Positions 1 through 7,204 of a stretch of 9,632 nucleotides of DNA are shown one piece after another. How positions within the stretch are numbered: position 1 is the stretch's first letter; each line of letters starts with the position of its first letter. The DNA comes from an uncultured Clostridia bacterium (GTDB lineage Bacteria > Bacillota > Clostridia > Christensenellales > Borkfalkiaceae). A model generated the notes under the pieces. It saw only the letters and a list, made by a program, of their open reading frames with translations. It was not told the origin of the DNA and ran no database searches. The stretch is taken from contig CAMAJQ010000012.1 of the NCBI GenBank assembly GCA_945835865.1, positions 1-9,632 on the forward strand, in the 5' to 3' direction. The translations under genes were made by a program, and so were the position numbers.

Positions 1-45
1 GAAAAAATCGCCCTTTGTGAAAATTTGTGAAAAAGGCGATTTTTT
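1..45. terminator. Bidirectional intrinsic terminator downstream of murG
   Basis: An 11-bp perfect stem pairs positions 2-12 (AAAAAATCGCC) with 35-45 (GGCGATTTTTT). The right arm ends in six T and runs on into further T-rich sequence to 52, and the left arm begins with six A. Either strand would therefore give a hairpin followed by a U tract. On the minus strand it lies about 80 bases past the murG stop and is the natural terminator for that gene. The plus-strand side may serve a gene left of the window. The 22-base loop is longer than usual and holds a tandem 10-base repeat, listed separately. Confidence 0.85.
14..33. repeat. Tandem 10-bp direct repeat in the terminator loop
   Basis: TTTGTGAAAA occurs twice back to back (14-23 and 24-33) and fills almost the whole loop of the terminator at 1-45. 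It may be a simple slippage duplication that lengthened the loop. No function is implied by the sequence. Confidence 0.7.
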
Positions 46-123
46 ATTTTTTAAAACCGTTCTCAAAACGGCAGAAAAAGACAAGTTGCGGGTTTCATTC
101 GCTGCGCGGTCCGCATCCCCTTT

Positions 124-1200
124 TCATTCCGCATGCGGGGAAGGAGCCAGGGAAGCGAAAGCGGTCAGATAACCGACGATGAGTTTGTTTGCACGGCGGA
201 AATCTTTTTTCCGGCAGTTTTCTTTCAGCGTCCGTCCGTGCGCAACGAGCTTTTGAAGGGCGTCGGGGAGGCTTGCGGAAGAGAGTTCTTCCTCGAAAAG
301 AAGGTCTATCAGTTGATTATCGTGGAAATATTTCGCATTTTCGATCTGATCTCCGCGCGAATTTCCCTTCGGAAGAGGGACGGCAAGGGTGGGGATCCCG
401 AGGGCGGTCAACTCGAACAACGTGTTTGCCCCCGCGCGGGAAAGCGCGTAATCGGTGATCCGGAAGAGTTCGGCAACGTTCTCCGCAAACGGGACGGGGC
501 GGTAACCGTCCCGCTCCGCCGCGCAGGATTTCCCTTTGCCGTAAAGGTGGACGATTTCAAAACGTTTCGTCAGTTCGTCCAGACAGCCTTCGACCGCGCG
601 GTTGAGCGCTTCGCTCCCGCTGCTTCCGCCCGTCACGAGGAGAAGAGGAAGGTTGCCTTTCAGGCGGTATTTTTTGCGGATGGACGCTTCGTCGTAAGGG
701 AGAAAAAGTTCCCTTCGGAGAGGAGAGCCGACGTAGCGCGCGTTCGGAAGGTCCTGCGCCGTCTGCTCGAAAGAGGTCAGGAGGAAGTCGGAGAACTTCG
801 CCGCGATTTTATTGGCGAGACCGAGGGAAAAATCCGACTCGTGCGTGACGACGGGGATCCCGAGTTCTTTCGCCGCAATGGCGACGGGAAGGGAAACGTA
901 ACCCCCCTTGGAGAAAACGACGGAGGGGTTTTCCTTGCGCAGGATTTTTTTCGCCGCGCATACGGCGCGGAGCAAACGGAAGGGGACGGCAAGGTTTTTC
1001 GGCGTGAGTTTCCTGACGAGTCTGACGGTCGGAATGGCGTAATAAGGGATCCCGCTTTTGCCTACGAGGTCTTTTTCGACCCCGTTCCGGCTTCCGATAT
1101 AACAGATTTCCGGGAAGACGCTTTCAAGGTAGGGAACGAGCGCGAGGTTGGGCGTGCAGTGTCCTGCCGTCCCTCCGCCCGTAAAAAGGATTTTCGACAT
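124..1200 (-). CDS. murG: MurG, UDP-GlcNAc:lipid I N-acetylglucosaminyltransferase
   Basis: This is the peripheral membrane glycosyltransferase (GT28, GT-B fold) that adds GlcNAc to lipid I to make lipid II on the cytoplasmic face, the last intracellular step of peptidoglycan synthesis. The 358 residues match the usual length. Visible motifs are the N-terminal glycine loop GGGTAGH (8-14), KGGYVSLP (98-105), HESD (120-123), the second glycine loop GGSSGS (191-196), and the donor-binding segment SRAGANTLFEL (254-264) followed by GDQIENA (283-289). Glu263 and Gln285 sit where the UDP-GlcNAc contacts are expected. HESD and GGSSGS differ from the E. coli HEQN and GGSQGA, a variation I recall from clostridial MurG. 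The ATG has a GAGGAA ribosome site 7 bases upstream on the minus strand. The gene stands alone here, with no other mur, fts or mra gene in view, so it may lie outside the division cluster or be a second copy. A relative acting on another lipid-linked sugar is possible but less likely. Confidence 0.9.
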   Translation of the reverse strand: MSKILFTGGGTAGHCTPNLALVPYLESVFPEICYIGSRNGVEKDLVGKSGIPYYAIPTVRLVRKLTPKNLAVPFRLLRAVCAAKKILRKENPSVVFSKGGYVSLPVAIAAKELGIPVVTHESDFSLGLANKIAAKFSDFLLTSFEQTAQDLPNARYVGSPLRRELFLPYDEASIRKKYRLKGNLPLLLVTGGSSGSEALNRAVEGCLDELTKRFEIVHLYGKGKSCAAERDGYRPVPFAENVAELFRITDYALSRAGANTLFELTALGIPTLAVPLPKGNSRGDQIENAKYFHDNQLIDLLFEEELSSASLPDALQKLVAHGRTLKENCRKKDFRRANKLIVGYLTAFASLAPSPHAE

Positions 1201-1247
1201 AAAAATTCCTCAGATTGCGACGAAGCGCGGCTGCGGCGTTATCGTCT

Positions 1248-1276
1248 ATTATACATTATGTGCCGAACGGCGAAAA
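1248..1276 (-). promoter_or_regulatory. Probable murG promoter
   Basis: On the minus strand a perfect TATAAT (-10) covers 1253 down to 1248, about 48 bases before the murG start codon. The hexamer 17 bases upstream (1276-1271, TTTTCG) is a poor -35 match. A transcript would start near 1241. The -10 is convincing but the -35 is not, so strength may depend on an activator or on other upstream contacts. Confidence 0.45.
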
Positions 1277-1301
1277 TTTGACGAAAACGGGTGCGTTTGG
1301 C

Positions 1302-1330
1302 TTGAAAAAATCGGGGAAATGGTATAAAAT
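1302..1330 (+). promoter_or_regulatory. Probable promoter of the glpK-hprK operon
   Basis: TTGAAA (1302-1307) and TAAAAT (1325-1330) are separated by 17 bases. Each matches the sigma-A consensus at five of six positions. Transcription would begin near 1337, leaving a leader of about 33 bases before the chosen glpK start. It lies back to back with the murG promoter, with roughly 25 bp between the two -35 regions. I saw no good catabolite-responsive element (cre) near it. Confidence 0.6.
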
Positions 1331-1352
1331 AGAATGGAATCCGATACAAACG

Positions 1353-1361
1353 AAGGGGAGG
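1353..1361 (+). promoter_or_regulatory. Ribosome binding site that fixes the glpK start
   Basis: AAGGGGAGG lies 8 bases before the ATG at 1370. The in-frame ATG at 1334 has no such site and would sit upstream of the predicted transcript start. This decides for the shorter protein. Confidence 0.8.
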
Positions 1362-1369
1362 ACGCTTCC

Positions 1370-2875
1370 ATGGAATGCGAAAAGGGGAAATTTATCGTCG
1401 CGGTGGACGAGGGGACGACTTCAACGAGAGCCTGTCTGTACGACGTATCGAAGAAAAAATTCGTTCTGTCACGCTCGGCGTCGATTGCTCAGATCTATCC
1501 GCAGCCTTCTTTCGTGGAAGAGAACGCGAACGAAATTTACGCCAATACGCTTTCCGTGCTGATCGAAATGATCGAGAGCGCGCCCGACCTTTCGTCCGTG
1601 GCGGGGATCGGCATCACCAACCAGCGCGAGACGGTCGTCGCATGGGATCGCAAAAGCGGAAAACCGCTCTATAATGCGATTATCTGGCAATGCCGCCGTA
1701 CTTCCGAAGAAATGGAAGAACTTTCCGCAACGCACGGCGAGGAGATCCGCAGAAAGACGGGGTTGGTGATGGACGCCTATTTTTCGGCGAGCAAGATCCG
1801 TTGGCTCATCCGCAACGTCCCCGCGATCGCCGAAAAACTATCCCGCGGGGAAGTCTGTTTCGGCACGGTGGACAGTTTTCTGATCTATAAACTGACGGAC
1901 GGAAAGGCTTTCGTGACCGACGCCACCAACGCTTCCCGAACCATGCTTTTCGATCTCACGACCCTCGATTACGACGACGGGCTTCTCAACCTCTTCGGCA
2001 TTCCGAGGGATAGCCTTCCCCGCGTCGTTTCGTGCGACGAGCGGGTGGGAGATTTTCATTACCGGGGCAAAGCCATTCCCGTCTGCGGGGTGGCGGGGGA
2101 TCAGCAGGCGGCGCTGTTCGGTCAGGCGTGCGTCCGCGCGGGCATGAGCAAGATCACGTACGGAACGGGGCTGTTCATGTTGTGCAATACGGGGGAGACC
2201 CCCTTCTTTTCCCGCAAGGGGCTGATCACCACCGTGGCGGCGAAGATCGGGAAGAAGGTGACTTACGCTTTCGAAGGGAGCGTTTTCAACGCGGGAAGTA
2301 CTATTCAGTGGCTGAGGGATCATCTCGGCTTTTTCGCATCCTCGCAGGAGAGCGAAGGGTTGGCGGAAAGCGTGCCCGATAACGGCGGAGTGTATCTCGT
2401 CCCCGCGTTTACGGGGCTCGGCGCTCCCTATTGGAAGGGAGACGCCCGGGGAATGATTTCGGGGCTGACGCGGGCGAGTACCAAAGCCCATATCACGCGG
2501 GCGGCGCTCGAGGCGATGGCGTATTCAGCGAAGGATCTCTCCGACGCCATGACCGAAGAGAGCGGGGTGAATATCGACGTCATCCGCGCGGACGGCGGCG
2601 CGTCCGCTAACGATTTTCTCATGCGGTTCCAGGCGAACGTCCTCGGCGTGGCGATCGACCGCCCGCAGGAAAAAGAGAGTACGGCGCTCGGCGCGGCGTT
2701 CCTGTGCGGGATCGGTCTGGGACTGATAGATCCTTCCGCTCTGGACGAATACCGCTTGCGGGAAAGGCTGTTTTCTCCCGATCGGGAGGAAAAGAGCGTC
2801 AAAACGTACCGCGGTTTTTACGAGGGCTGGAAAGCTGCCGTCGATCAGTGCGTCTACGACGGAAAGAAGTCCTGA
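1370..2875 (+). CDS. glpK: Glycerol kinase
   Basis: An FGGY-family kinase that phosphorylates glycerol with ATP to sn-glycerol-3-phosphate in the cytosol. From the ATG at 1370 it has 501 residues, the usual family length. Motifs in order: ATP loop DEGTTSTR (13-20); glycerol contacts in GITNQRET (81-88, Arg86 and Glu87) and Tyr137; catalytic base Asp244 in GVAGDQQAALFGQ (240-252); YGTG (264-267); GSTIQWLRD (309-317); PAFTGLGAPYW (345-355); and ADGGASAN (407-414). His230 stands exactly 14 residues before Asp244, the same spacing as the HPr-phosphorylated histidine of enterococcal GlpK, which suggests PTS control. An in-frame ATG at 1334 would add 12 residues but overlaps the promoter region and lacks a ribosome site. 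No glpF or glpD is adjacent. The next gene is a lipid-ester hydrolase that could supply glycerol. Function is very secure. Confidence 0.97.
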   Translation: MECEKGKFIVAVDEGTTSTRACLYDVSKKKFVLSRSASIAQIYPQPSFVEENANEIYANTLSVLIEMIESAPDLSSVAGIGITNQRETVVAWDRKSGKPLYNAIIWQCRRTSEEMEELSATHGEEIRRKTGLVMDAYFSASKIRWLIRNVPAIAEKLSRGEVCFGTVDSFLIYKLTDGKAFVTDATNASRTMLFDLTTLDYDDGLLNLFGIPRDSLPRVVSCDERVGDFHYRGKAIPVCGVAGDQQAALFGQACVRAGMSKITYGTGLFMLCNTGETPFFSRKGLITTVAAKIGKKVTYAFEGSVFNAGSTIQWLRDHLGFFASSQESEGLAESVPDNGGVYLVPAFTGLGAPYWKGDARGMISGLTRASTKAHITRAALEAMAYSAKDLSDAMTEESGVNIDVIRADGGASANDFLMRFQANVLGVAIDRPQEKESTALGAAFLCGIGLGLIDPSALDEYRLRERLFSPDREEKSVKTYRGFYEGWKAAVDQCVYDGKKS

Positions 2876-2941
2876 TTTCCGGAAGAGAAGAAAACGCCGC
2901 CTTTCTGCAAAAAGGGAAAAAACAAGGAAGGAGATGCGCCG

Positions 2942-3856
2942 ATGACGGAGAACGAATTTAAAAGTTTCGATCAAAAACGGATATTCTATCGGGAATGGGA
3001 GTGCGGAGATCCCGTCGGGGTCGTGCAGATCGTTCACGGAATGGCGGAGAGTTCCGCCCGCTACGACCGGTTTGCCCGCGCGCTGAACGAAAGGGGGATC
3101 GCGGTATTCTGCGACGATCACCGCGGACACGGCGAGACCGACGGCAGGTCGGGCTATTGCGAAGGGGATATCTTTCACGACACTCTGCGCGACGTCGCCC
3201 TTCTCACGGATATCGCCAGGAAAAAGTATCCGGTTCCGCTCGTCCTTTTCGGGCACAGTTACGGTTCTTTTCTGACGCAGAGTTATCTCGAGAATTACGG
3301 GGAAAAGATCGACGGGGCGATCGTAGGCGGAAGCGCGTATTTTCACGATCTGCAGGTCCCCGTCGGGAGGGCGATCTCCTCGCTCGCCTGTCTTTTCGGA
3401 CGGGAAAAGAAGGCTGCAGAACTCATTGCGCAGGCGTCCTTCGGCGCGTATAATAAAAAATTCCGCACGGGGACTTTTATATCTTCGGTCGAAGAGGAAT
3501 GTAAAAAATACGAGGAGCACCCCGATTGCAATTTCACTCTTTCCTACGGGTTTTACCGTTCTTTCTTCGGCGGGGTTTCGGACCTTTACCGGAAGAAAAA
3601 CGTCAGCCGGCTGCGCAAGGATATCCCCATCCTCCTGATCGCGGGAGAAGAAGACCCCGTGGGAGGAATGGGAAAACTCGTGAAAAGACTTTACCGTTTT
3701 TACCGCGATGCGGGCGTCGGAGACCTCTCTCTCGTTCTTTATCCCGGGGTCAGACACGAGTATCTCAACGACGTCTCCCGTGAGAAGGCGACGGAGGAGA
3801 TCGCCTCTTTTGCCGAAAGGGTTTTCGCCGGCAATCGGGAGAAAGCGGATGAATAA
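2942..3856 (+). CDS. Alpha/beta hydrolase, monoacylglycerol lipase/lysophospholipase family
   Basis: A 304-residue serine hydrolase resembling COG2267 (serine aminopeptidase S33/Hydrolase_4 domain), whose members cleave monoacylglycerols or lysophospholipids. Family marks: the oxyanion-hole segment VHGMAESSARYDRFA (31-45), DDHRGHGETDG (58-68), nucleophile elbow GHSYGS with Ser106, acid Asp238 in GEEDPVG (235-241), and His272 in GVRHEYLND (269-277). The triad is complete. The elbow reads GHSYGS instead of the common GHSMGG. There is no signal peptide or membrane segment, so it is probably cytosolic. The start has a strong AAGGAG 8 bases upstream. It follows glpK after 66 bp with no terminator, and its end overlaps cca by 8 bases. 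The link to glpK suggests that glycerol or a glycerol phosphodiester precursor is the product, but this is inference, since the family has many substrates. Confidence 0.85.
   Translation: MTENEFKSFDQKRIFYREWECGDPVGVVQIVHGMAESSARYDRFARALNERGIAVFCDDHRGHGETDGRSGYCEGDIFHDTLRDVALLTDIARKKYPVPLVLFGHSYGSFLTQSYLENYGEKIDGAIVGGSAYFHDLQVPVGRAISSLACLFGREKKAAELIAQASFGAYNKKFRTGTFISSVEEECKKYEEHPDCNFTLSYGFYRSFFGGVSDLYRKKNVSRLRKDIPILLIAGEEDPVGGMGKLVKRLYRFYRDAGVGDLSLVLYPGVRHEYLNDVSREKATEEIASFAERVFAGNREKADE
3837..3842 (+). promoter_or_regulatory. Ribosome binding site choosing the cca start
   Basis: GGGAGA lies 6 bases before the ATG at 3849, inside the end of the hydrolase gene. The next in-frame ATG (3909) has no comparable site, and upstream in-frame starts would intrude deeply into the hydrolase gene. 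Confidence 0.55.
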
Positions 3857-5240
3857 GCGTTTTCCTCCCGTTCCCGTGGGGGGGACGGTTCCCCTTTCGC
3901 CTGAAGAAATGCTCGACGACGGCGCGAGGGAGATCATTGCCCGCCTGAACGCCGGGGGATATGAGGCGTACGCCGTCGGGGGATGCGTGCGCGACCGTCT
4001 GCTCGGGAAAATCCCCGACGATTATGACGTCGCCACTTCCGCCACGCCGGAGCAGACGCGCGAGATCTTTTCCGAGCGGTATTCTCTTCCGACGGGATTG
4101 AAACACGGGACGGTGACCGTGCTCGTCCGGGGAAAAGGGTACGAGGTGACGTCCTTCCGCACGGAAGGGGAATACGAGGACGGAAGAAGACCGTCTTCCG
4201 TCTTTTTCGTGCGGGATCTGAAAGAGGATCTTCGGCGAAGGGATTTTACGGTCAATGCGCTTGCTTATCATCCGAATGAGGGGATTATCGACTTATACGA
4301 AGGATTATCCGACTTAAAAAACGGGATCGTGAGAGCGGTCGGCGAACCGGAAAGAAGATTTTCGGAGGACGCGTTGCGGATTTTGCGCGCCGTGCGTTTT
4401 TCTTCCGTCCTGCGTTTCCGCGTAGAAGAGAAAACGGCGTCTGCCGCGATTCGGATGGCGGAGAGGCTCGACCTCGTTTCGGCGGAACGGAAATCCGTGG
4501 AATTGAAAAAACTTCTTCTCGGAGAGGGCGCGCGGAGCGCTTTGCTTGATTTTGCCGGAGTGATCGTCCGAGTGGTTCCCGAACTCGCCCCCTGCGTGGG
4601 CTTTGAACAGAACAGCCGTTGGCACCGTTACGACGTTTACGAGCATATCGCGCGCAGCGTAGAGGCGTGCCCGAAAGATACCGTTTTGCGGCTTACCATG
4701 CTTCTGCACGACGTCGGTAAGCCCTCCCGTTATTCCGAAAAGGACGGACAAGGACATTTTTACGGACACGAAGCGGTTTCCGCCCGTCTTGCGAAAAACG
4801 CTCTCGAAAGACTGAAAATCGACAATAAAACGAAAAATACGGTCGTGAAGTTGATTTCGCTTCACGGCAGACCTTTTCCCGTCAAAGAATACAAATTGAA
4901 AAAACTGCTCGCCGAAACGGGAAGGGAGGACGCGCTCCGCCTTCTCGACGTCGCATTCGCCGATAACGCGGCGCAGGGGACCGAACCTGCCGCTCGGGAG
5001 AGAGAAAAAATCGACGGTGCGAAGGAACGGATCTTGGGTTTGCTCCGTTCGGGCGAACCGTACGAGATCTCCATGCTGAAGGTGTCGGGGGAGGATCTTT
5101 CCGTCCTCGGCTTCCGGGGAAAGGAGATCGGAGAAGAACTCTGCAGACTTCTCGACGCATGTATGCGCGGCGAATTGAAAAACGAGAGGGAAACTCTGCT
5201 CGCCCGTGCGGCGGAAAGAGGGGGTGAGAGAAGAAGTTGA
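3849..5240 (+). CDS. cca: CCA tRNA nucleotidyltransferase with HD domain
   Basis: A class II nucleotidyltransferase that builds or repairs the CCA end of tRNA, 463 residues from the ATG at 3849. The catalytic head has AVGGCVRD (42-49) and the metal-binding Asp58/Asp60 of DDYD. A flexible-loop region follows (about 102-120, with EYEDGRRP), then RRDFTVNALAY (130-140) and the nucleotide-selecting EDALRILRAVRF (173-184). A helical body follows. An HD phosphohydrolase domain runs from about 258 to 370, with HDVGK (287-291) and further histidines at 303 and 307. The flexible loop argues against a CC-only enzyme. An enzyme adding only the terminal A cannot be ruled out, though no partner enzyme is in view. 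The HD domain may give 2',3'-cyclic phosphodiesterase or phosphatase activity, as in some bacterial relatives. It overlaps the hydrolase gene by 8 bases and uvrC by 4, so translation is likely coupled. Confidence 0.93.
   Translation: MNKRFPPVPVGGTVPLSPEEMLDDGAREIIARLNAGGYEAYAVGGCVRDRLLGKIPDDYDVATSATPEQTREIFSERYSLPTGLKHGTVTVLVRGKGYEVTSFRTEGEYEDGRRPSSVFFVRDLKEDLRRRDFTVNALAYHPNEGIIDLYEGLSDLKNGIVRAVGEPERRFSEDALRILRAVRFSSVLRFRVEEKTASAAIRMAERLDLVSAERKSVELKKLLLGEGARSALLDFAGVIVRVVPELAPCVGFEQNSRWHRYDVYEHIARSVEACPKDTVLRLTMLLHDVGKPSRYSEKDGQGHFYGHEAVSARLAKNALERLKIDNKTKNTVVKLISLHGRPFPVKEYKLKKLLAETGREDALRLLDVAFADNAAQGTEPAAREREKIDGAKERILGLLRSGEPYEISMLKVSGEDLSVLGFRGKEIGEELCRLLDACMRGELKNERETLLARAAERGGERRS
5219..5227 (+). 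promoter_or_regulatory. Ribosome binding site supporting the TTG start of uvrC
   Basis: AGGGGGTGA differs at one base from the 16S-complementary AGGAGGTGA and ends 9 bases before the TTG at 5237. It makes this non-ATG start credible. Confidence 0.65.
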
Positions 5241-7204
5241 ACGATACGCTTGAAAAAAAACTTTCCCTGTTGCCCGAAGACCCGGGCGTTTACGTCATGC
5301 TCGACAAAGAGGGGACGATCATTTACGTCGGCAAAGCCAAAGTGCTGAAAAATCGTGTCCGACAGTATTTTCACTCGGGGGACAAGCCGGAGAAAGTGGC
5401 GGCGATGGTTGCCAATATCTCCGATTTTTACTACATTATCACCCGATCGGAAATCGACGCTCTCTCTTTGGAAAACAATCTCATCAAAAAACACAAGCCC
5501 CGGTATAACATTCTGCTGAAGGATGACAAGACCTACCCGTATATCAAAGTCAATCTGAAGGAGAAATTTCCTTCTTTCGTCATTACGCGGAAACTACGGA
5601 AGGACGGTTGCCGCTATTTCGGTCCTTTTATGGGGGGAGTAAACGCGAAGGATACGCTTGAAATCGTCAACTGCGCCTTTCTCGTCCGTCCCTGTTCGGT
5701 CGCCATCGGCGAAAAGTTTAAAAAGGAATGTCTCAATTATCATCTCGGAAAATGCCTCGCGCCGTGCGCGGGGCTGTGCAGCGAAGAGGAATATTGCCGG
5801 CGTGCGGAGGAGGCGGTCGATTTCCTCGCAGGGAACGACGAAGGGGTGGAAGAGATCCTGAAAAGCAGGATGGAGAAGTTTGCCGCACTCGAGGAATTCG
5901 AACTTGCGCTCTCTTACCGGGAAAAACTCCGGATGTTGGAAAAAATCAGATTAAAGAGGATAACGGCGCTCAATAAGTTCGTTAACGCAGATATTATCGC
6001 TACGGCGTCCGACGGGGTATACGGCGTCGTCAATCTTCTCGTCACGAGGAGCGGAAGGATGCAGGGCGGAAAGAATTTCGCTTTCGACGACCTTTCCGAA
6101 ACGGACGGAGAGAGGCTGAAACACTTCGTCATGCAGTATTATTCGCACGGGCAAGAACTGCCGGACGAGATCGTCGTTTCGGGGGAGATCGCCGACGGGC
6201 AGGCTCTCGCGGAATACTTTCGTCGGGAATTCGGCAGATCCGTCCTCATTTCGACGCCCGAACGGGGAATCCGCAGACAACTTGCCGACATGGCGAAAAA
6301 GAACGCGGAGGACTATCTCGCGAAAGAGGTGGAAAGGATCCGGCATAAGGATGACATGACCCGTCTTGCGTGCAAAAAACTCAAGGAAACGCTCGGGCTC
6401 AGGCGTTATCCCAAGCGTATGGAATGTTATGATATCTCTCACGTCAGCGGCGTGGACAAGGTGGGTTCCATGGTCGTATTCTGCGACGGAGAGCCGGACA
6501 AAAACGCTTACCGTCGTTTCCGCATCAGAACGGTGGAGGGGTCGGACGATTTCGCCTGTCTGAGAGAAGTCCTGTCAAGAAGGCTCGCAAAACTCGGCAC
6601 GGACGAAGAGGAAAAGTTCCCGCGTCCCGATCTCGTCGTCATAGACGGAGGCAAAGGGCAGTTGTCGGCGGTCAAAGAAGTCTTCGGCGAAAAGTATGCC
6701 GATATCGACGTCATTTCTCTTGCCAAGAGAGAAGAGGAGATCTTCACCGAAACCTCGGAAGAGCCCGTGGTCCTTCCGCGCAGGGATTTTACTCTCAGGA
6801 TGCTTCAGCGGCTTCGTGACGAGGCGCACCGTTTCGCCATAACTTATCACAGGGCGACTCACGAAAAGAGGAATCTCGCCTCTGCTCTGGACGAGGCGGA
6901 AGGGGTCGGAAAGATCAGAAAAAAAGCCCTTCTTGCCGCTTTCGGCAGCGTGGAGAACATCAGGCGGGCAACCGTGGAGGAGTTGACGGCGGTCGAAGGG
7001 ATCGGAAGGGCGAGTGCGGAGACGATTCTGCGCTCGTTGAACGGAAAGAAAGAGAACGCTCTTCCGCCGCAGACGGAGGAAAAACCGACGGGAGACGGGT
7101 CGGAAGAAGAGGGGAACGTCAGTTCCGTTTCAGACGTCCCGACGCCCGCGGAAAGCGGGAACGCAAACGATACGACTGAAGAAAAGAAAGGAGATAGATT
7201 ATGA
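5237..7204 (+). CDS. uvrC: UvrABC excision nuclease subunit C
   Basis: UvrC makes the 3' and 5' cuts around bulky DNA lesions after UvrA/UvrB recognition. The 655 residues hold every expected part. The GIY-YIG nuclease has GVY (17-19), YVG (30-32), Arg40 and Glu79. Four cysteines (153, 165, 173, 177) have the spacing of the proposed iron-sulfur site. A UvrB-binding UVR helix pair lies at about 205-240. The RNase H-like nuclease has a DDH triad: Asp399 in ECYDISHVSG, Asp470 in VVIDGGKGQL and His531 in DEAHRFA. Two helix-hairpin-helix units span about 553-602. The TTG start is favoured because the residues after it align with the N-terminus I recall for Bacillus UvrC and a good ribosome site precedes it. 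The next ATG (5297) would cut into the GIY motif. A disordered acidic tail (about 604-655) goes beyond the usual end. The gene overlaps cca and hprK by 4 bases each. Confidence 0.97.
   Translation: MNDTLEKKLSLLPEDPGVYVMLDKEGTIIYVGKAKVLKNRVRQYFHSGDKPEKVAAMVANISDFYYIITRSEIDALSLENNLIKKHKPRYNILLKDDKTYPYIKVNLKEKFPSFVITRKLRKDGCRYFGPFMGGVNAKDTLEIVNCAFLVRPCSVAIGEKFKKECLNYHLGKCLAPCAGLCSEEEYCRRAEEAVDFLAGNDEGVEEILKSRMEKFAALEEFELALSYREKLRMLEKIRLKRITALNKFVNADIIATASDGVYGVVNLLVTRSGRMQGGKNFAFDDLSETDGERLKHFVMQYYSHGQELPDEIVVSGEIADGQALAEYFRREFGRSVLISTPERGIRRQLADMAKKNAEDYLAKEVERIRHKDDMTRLACKKLKETLGLRRYPKRMECYDISHVSGVDKVGSMVVFCDGEPDKNAYRRFRIRTVEGSDDFACLREVLSRRLAKLGTDEEEKFPRPDLVVIDGGKGQLSAVKEVFGEKYADIDVISLAKREEEIFTETSEEPVVLPRRDFTLRMLQRLRDEAHRFAITYHRATHEKRNLASALDEAEGVGKIRKKALLAAFGSVENIRRATVEELTAVEGIGRASAETILRSLNGKKENALPPQTEEKPTGDGSEEEGNVSSVSDVPTPAESGNANDTTEEKKGDRL

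Noticed and set aside
133..1281. A 382-codon plus-strand open frame lying antisense across all of murG
   Set aside because: Its predicted protein is arginine/glutamate/phenylalanine-rich with no recognisable motif, and murG on the other strand has complete family motifs. Long antisense frames are expected from the codon bias here.
1201..1369. A catabolite-responsive element (cre) near glpK
   Set aside because: I looked for TGNNANCGNTNNCA-like sequence around the promoter and found no acceptable match.
2876..2941. A terminator between glpK and the hydrolase gene
   Set aside because: Only a weak CCTTT/AAAGG pairing is present and no T tract follows it, so read-through is likely.
3708..3848. 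A possible 47-residue N-terminal extension of Cca
   Set aside because: It would overlap the hydrolase gene by about 150 bases in another frame, is rich in arginine runs, and a ribosome site supports the ATG at 3849.
2525..3937. A 470-codon minus-strand open frame across the end of glpK and the hydrolase gene
   Set aside because: It covers two well-supported genes and an intergenic gap, has low-complexity basic composition and shows no domain. It is best explained as a shadow of codon bias.
5253..5260. A run of eight A in the first codons of uvrC as a possible phase-variation tract
   Set aside because: Eight A is short, the frame is intact, and A-rich codons (AAA-AAA) just after a start are common. 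hprK has a similar run after its ATG.
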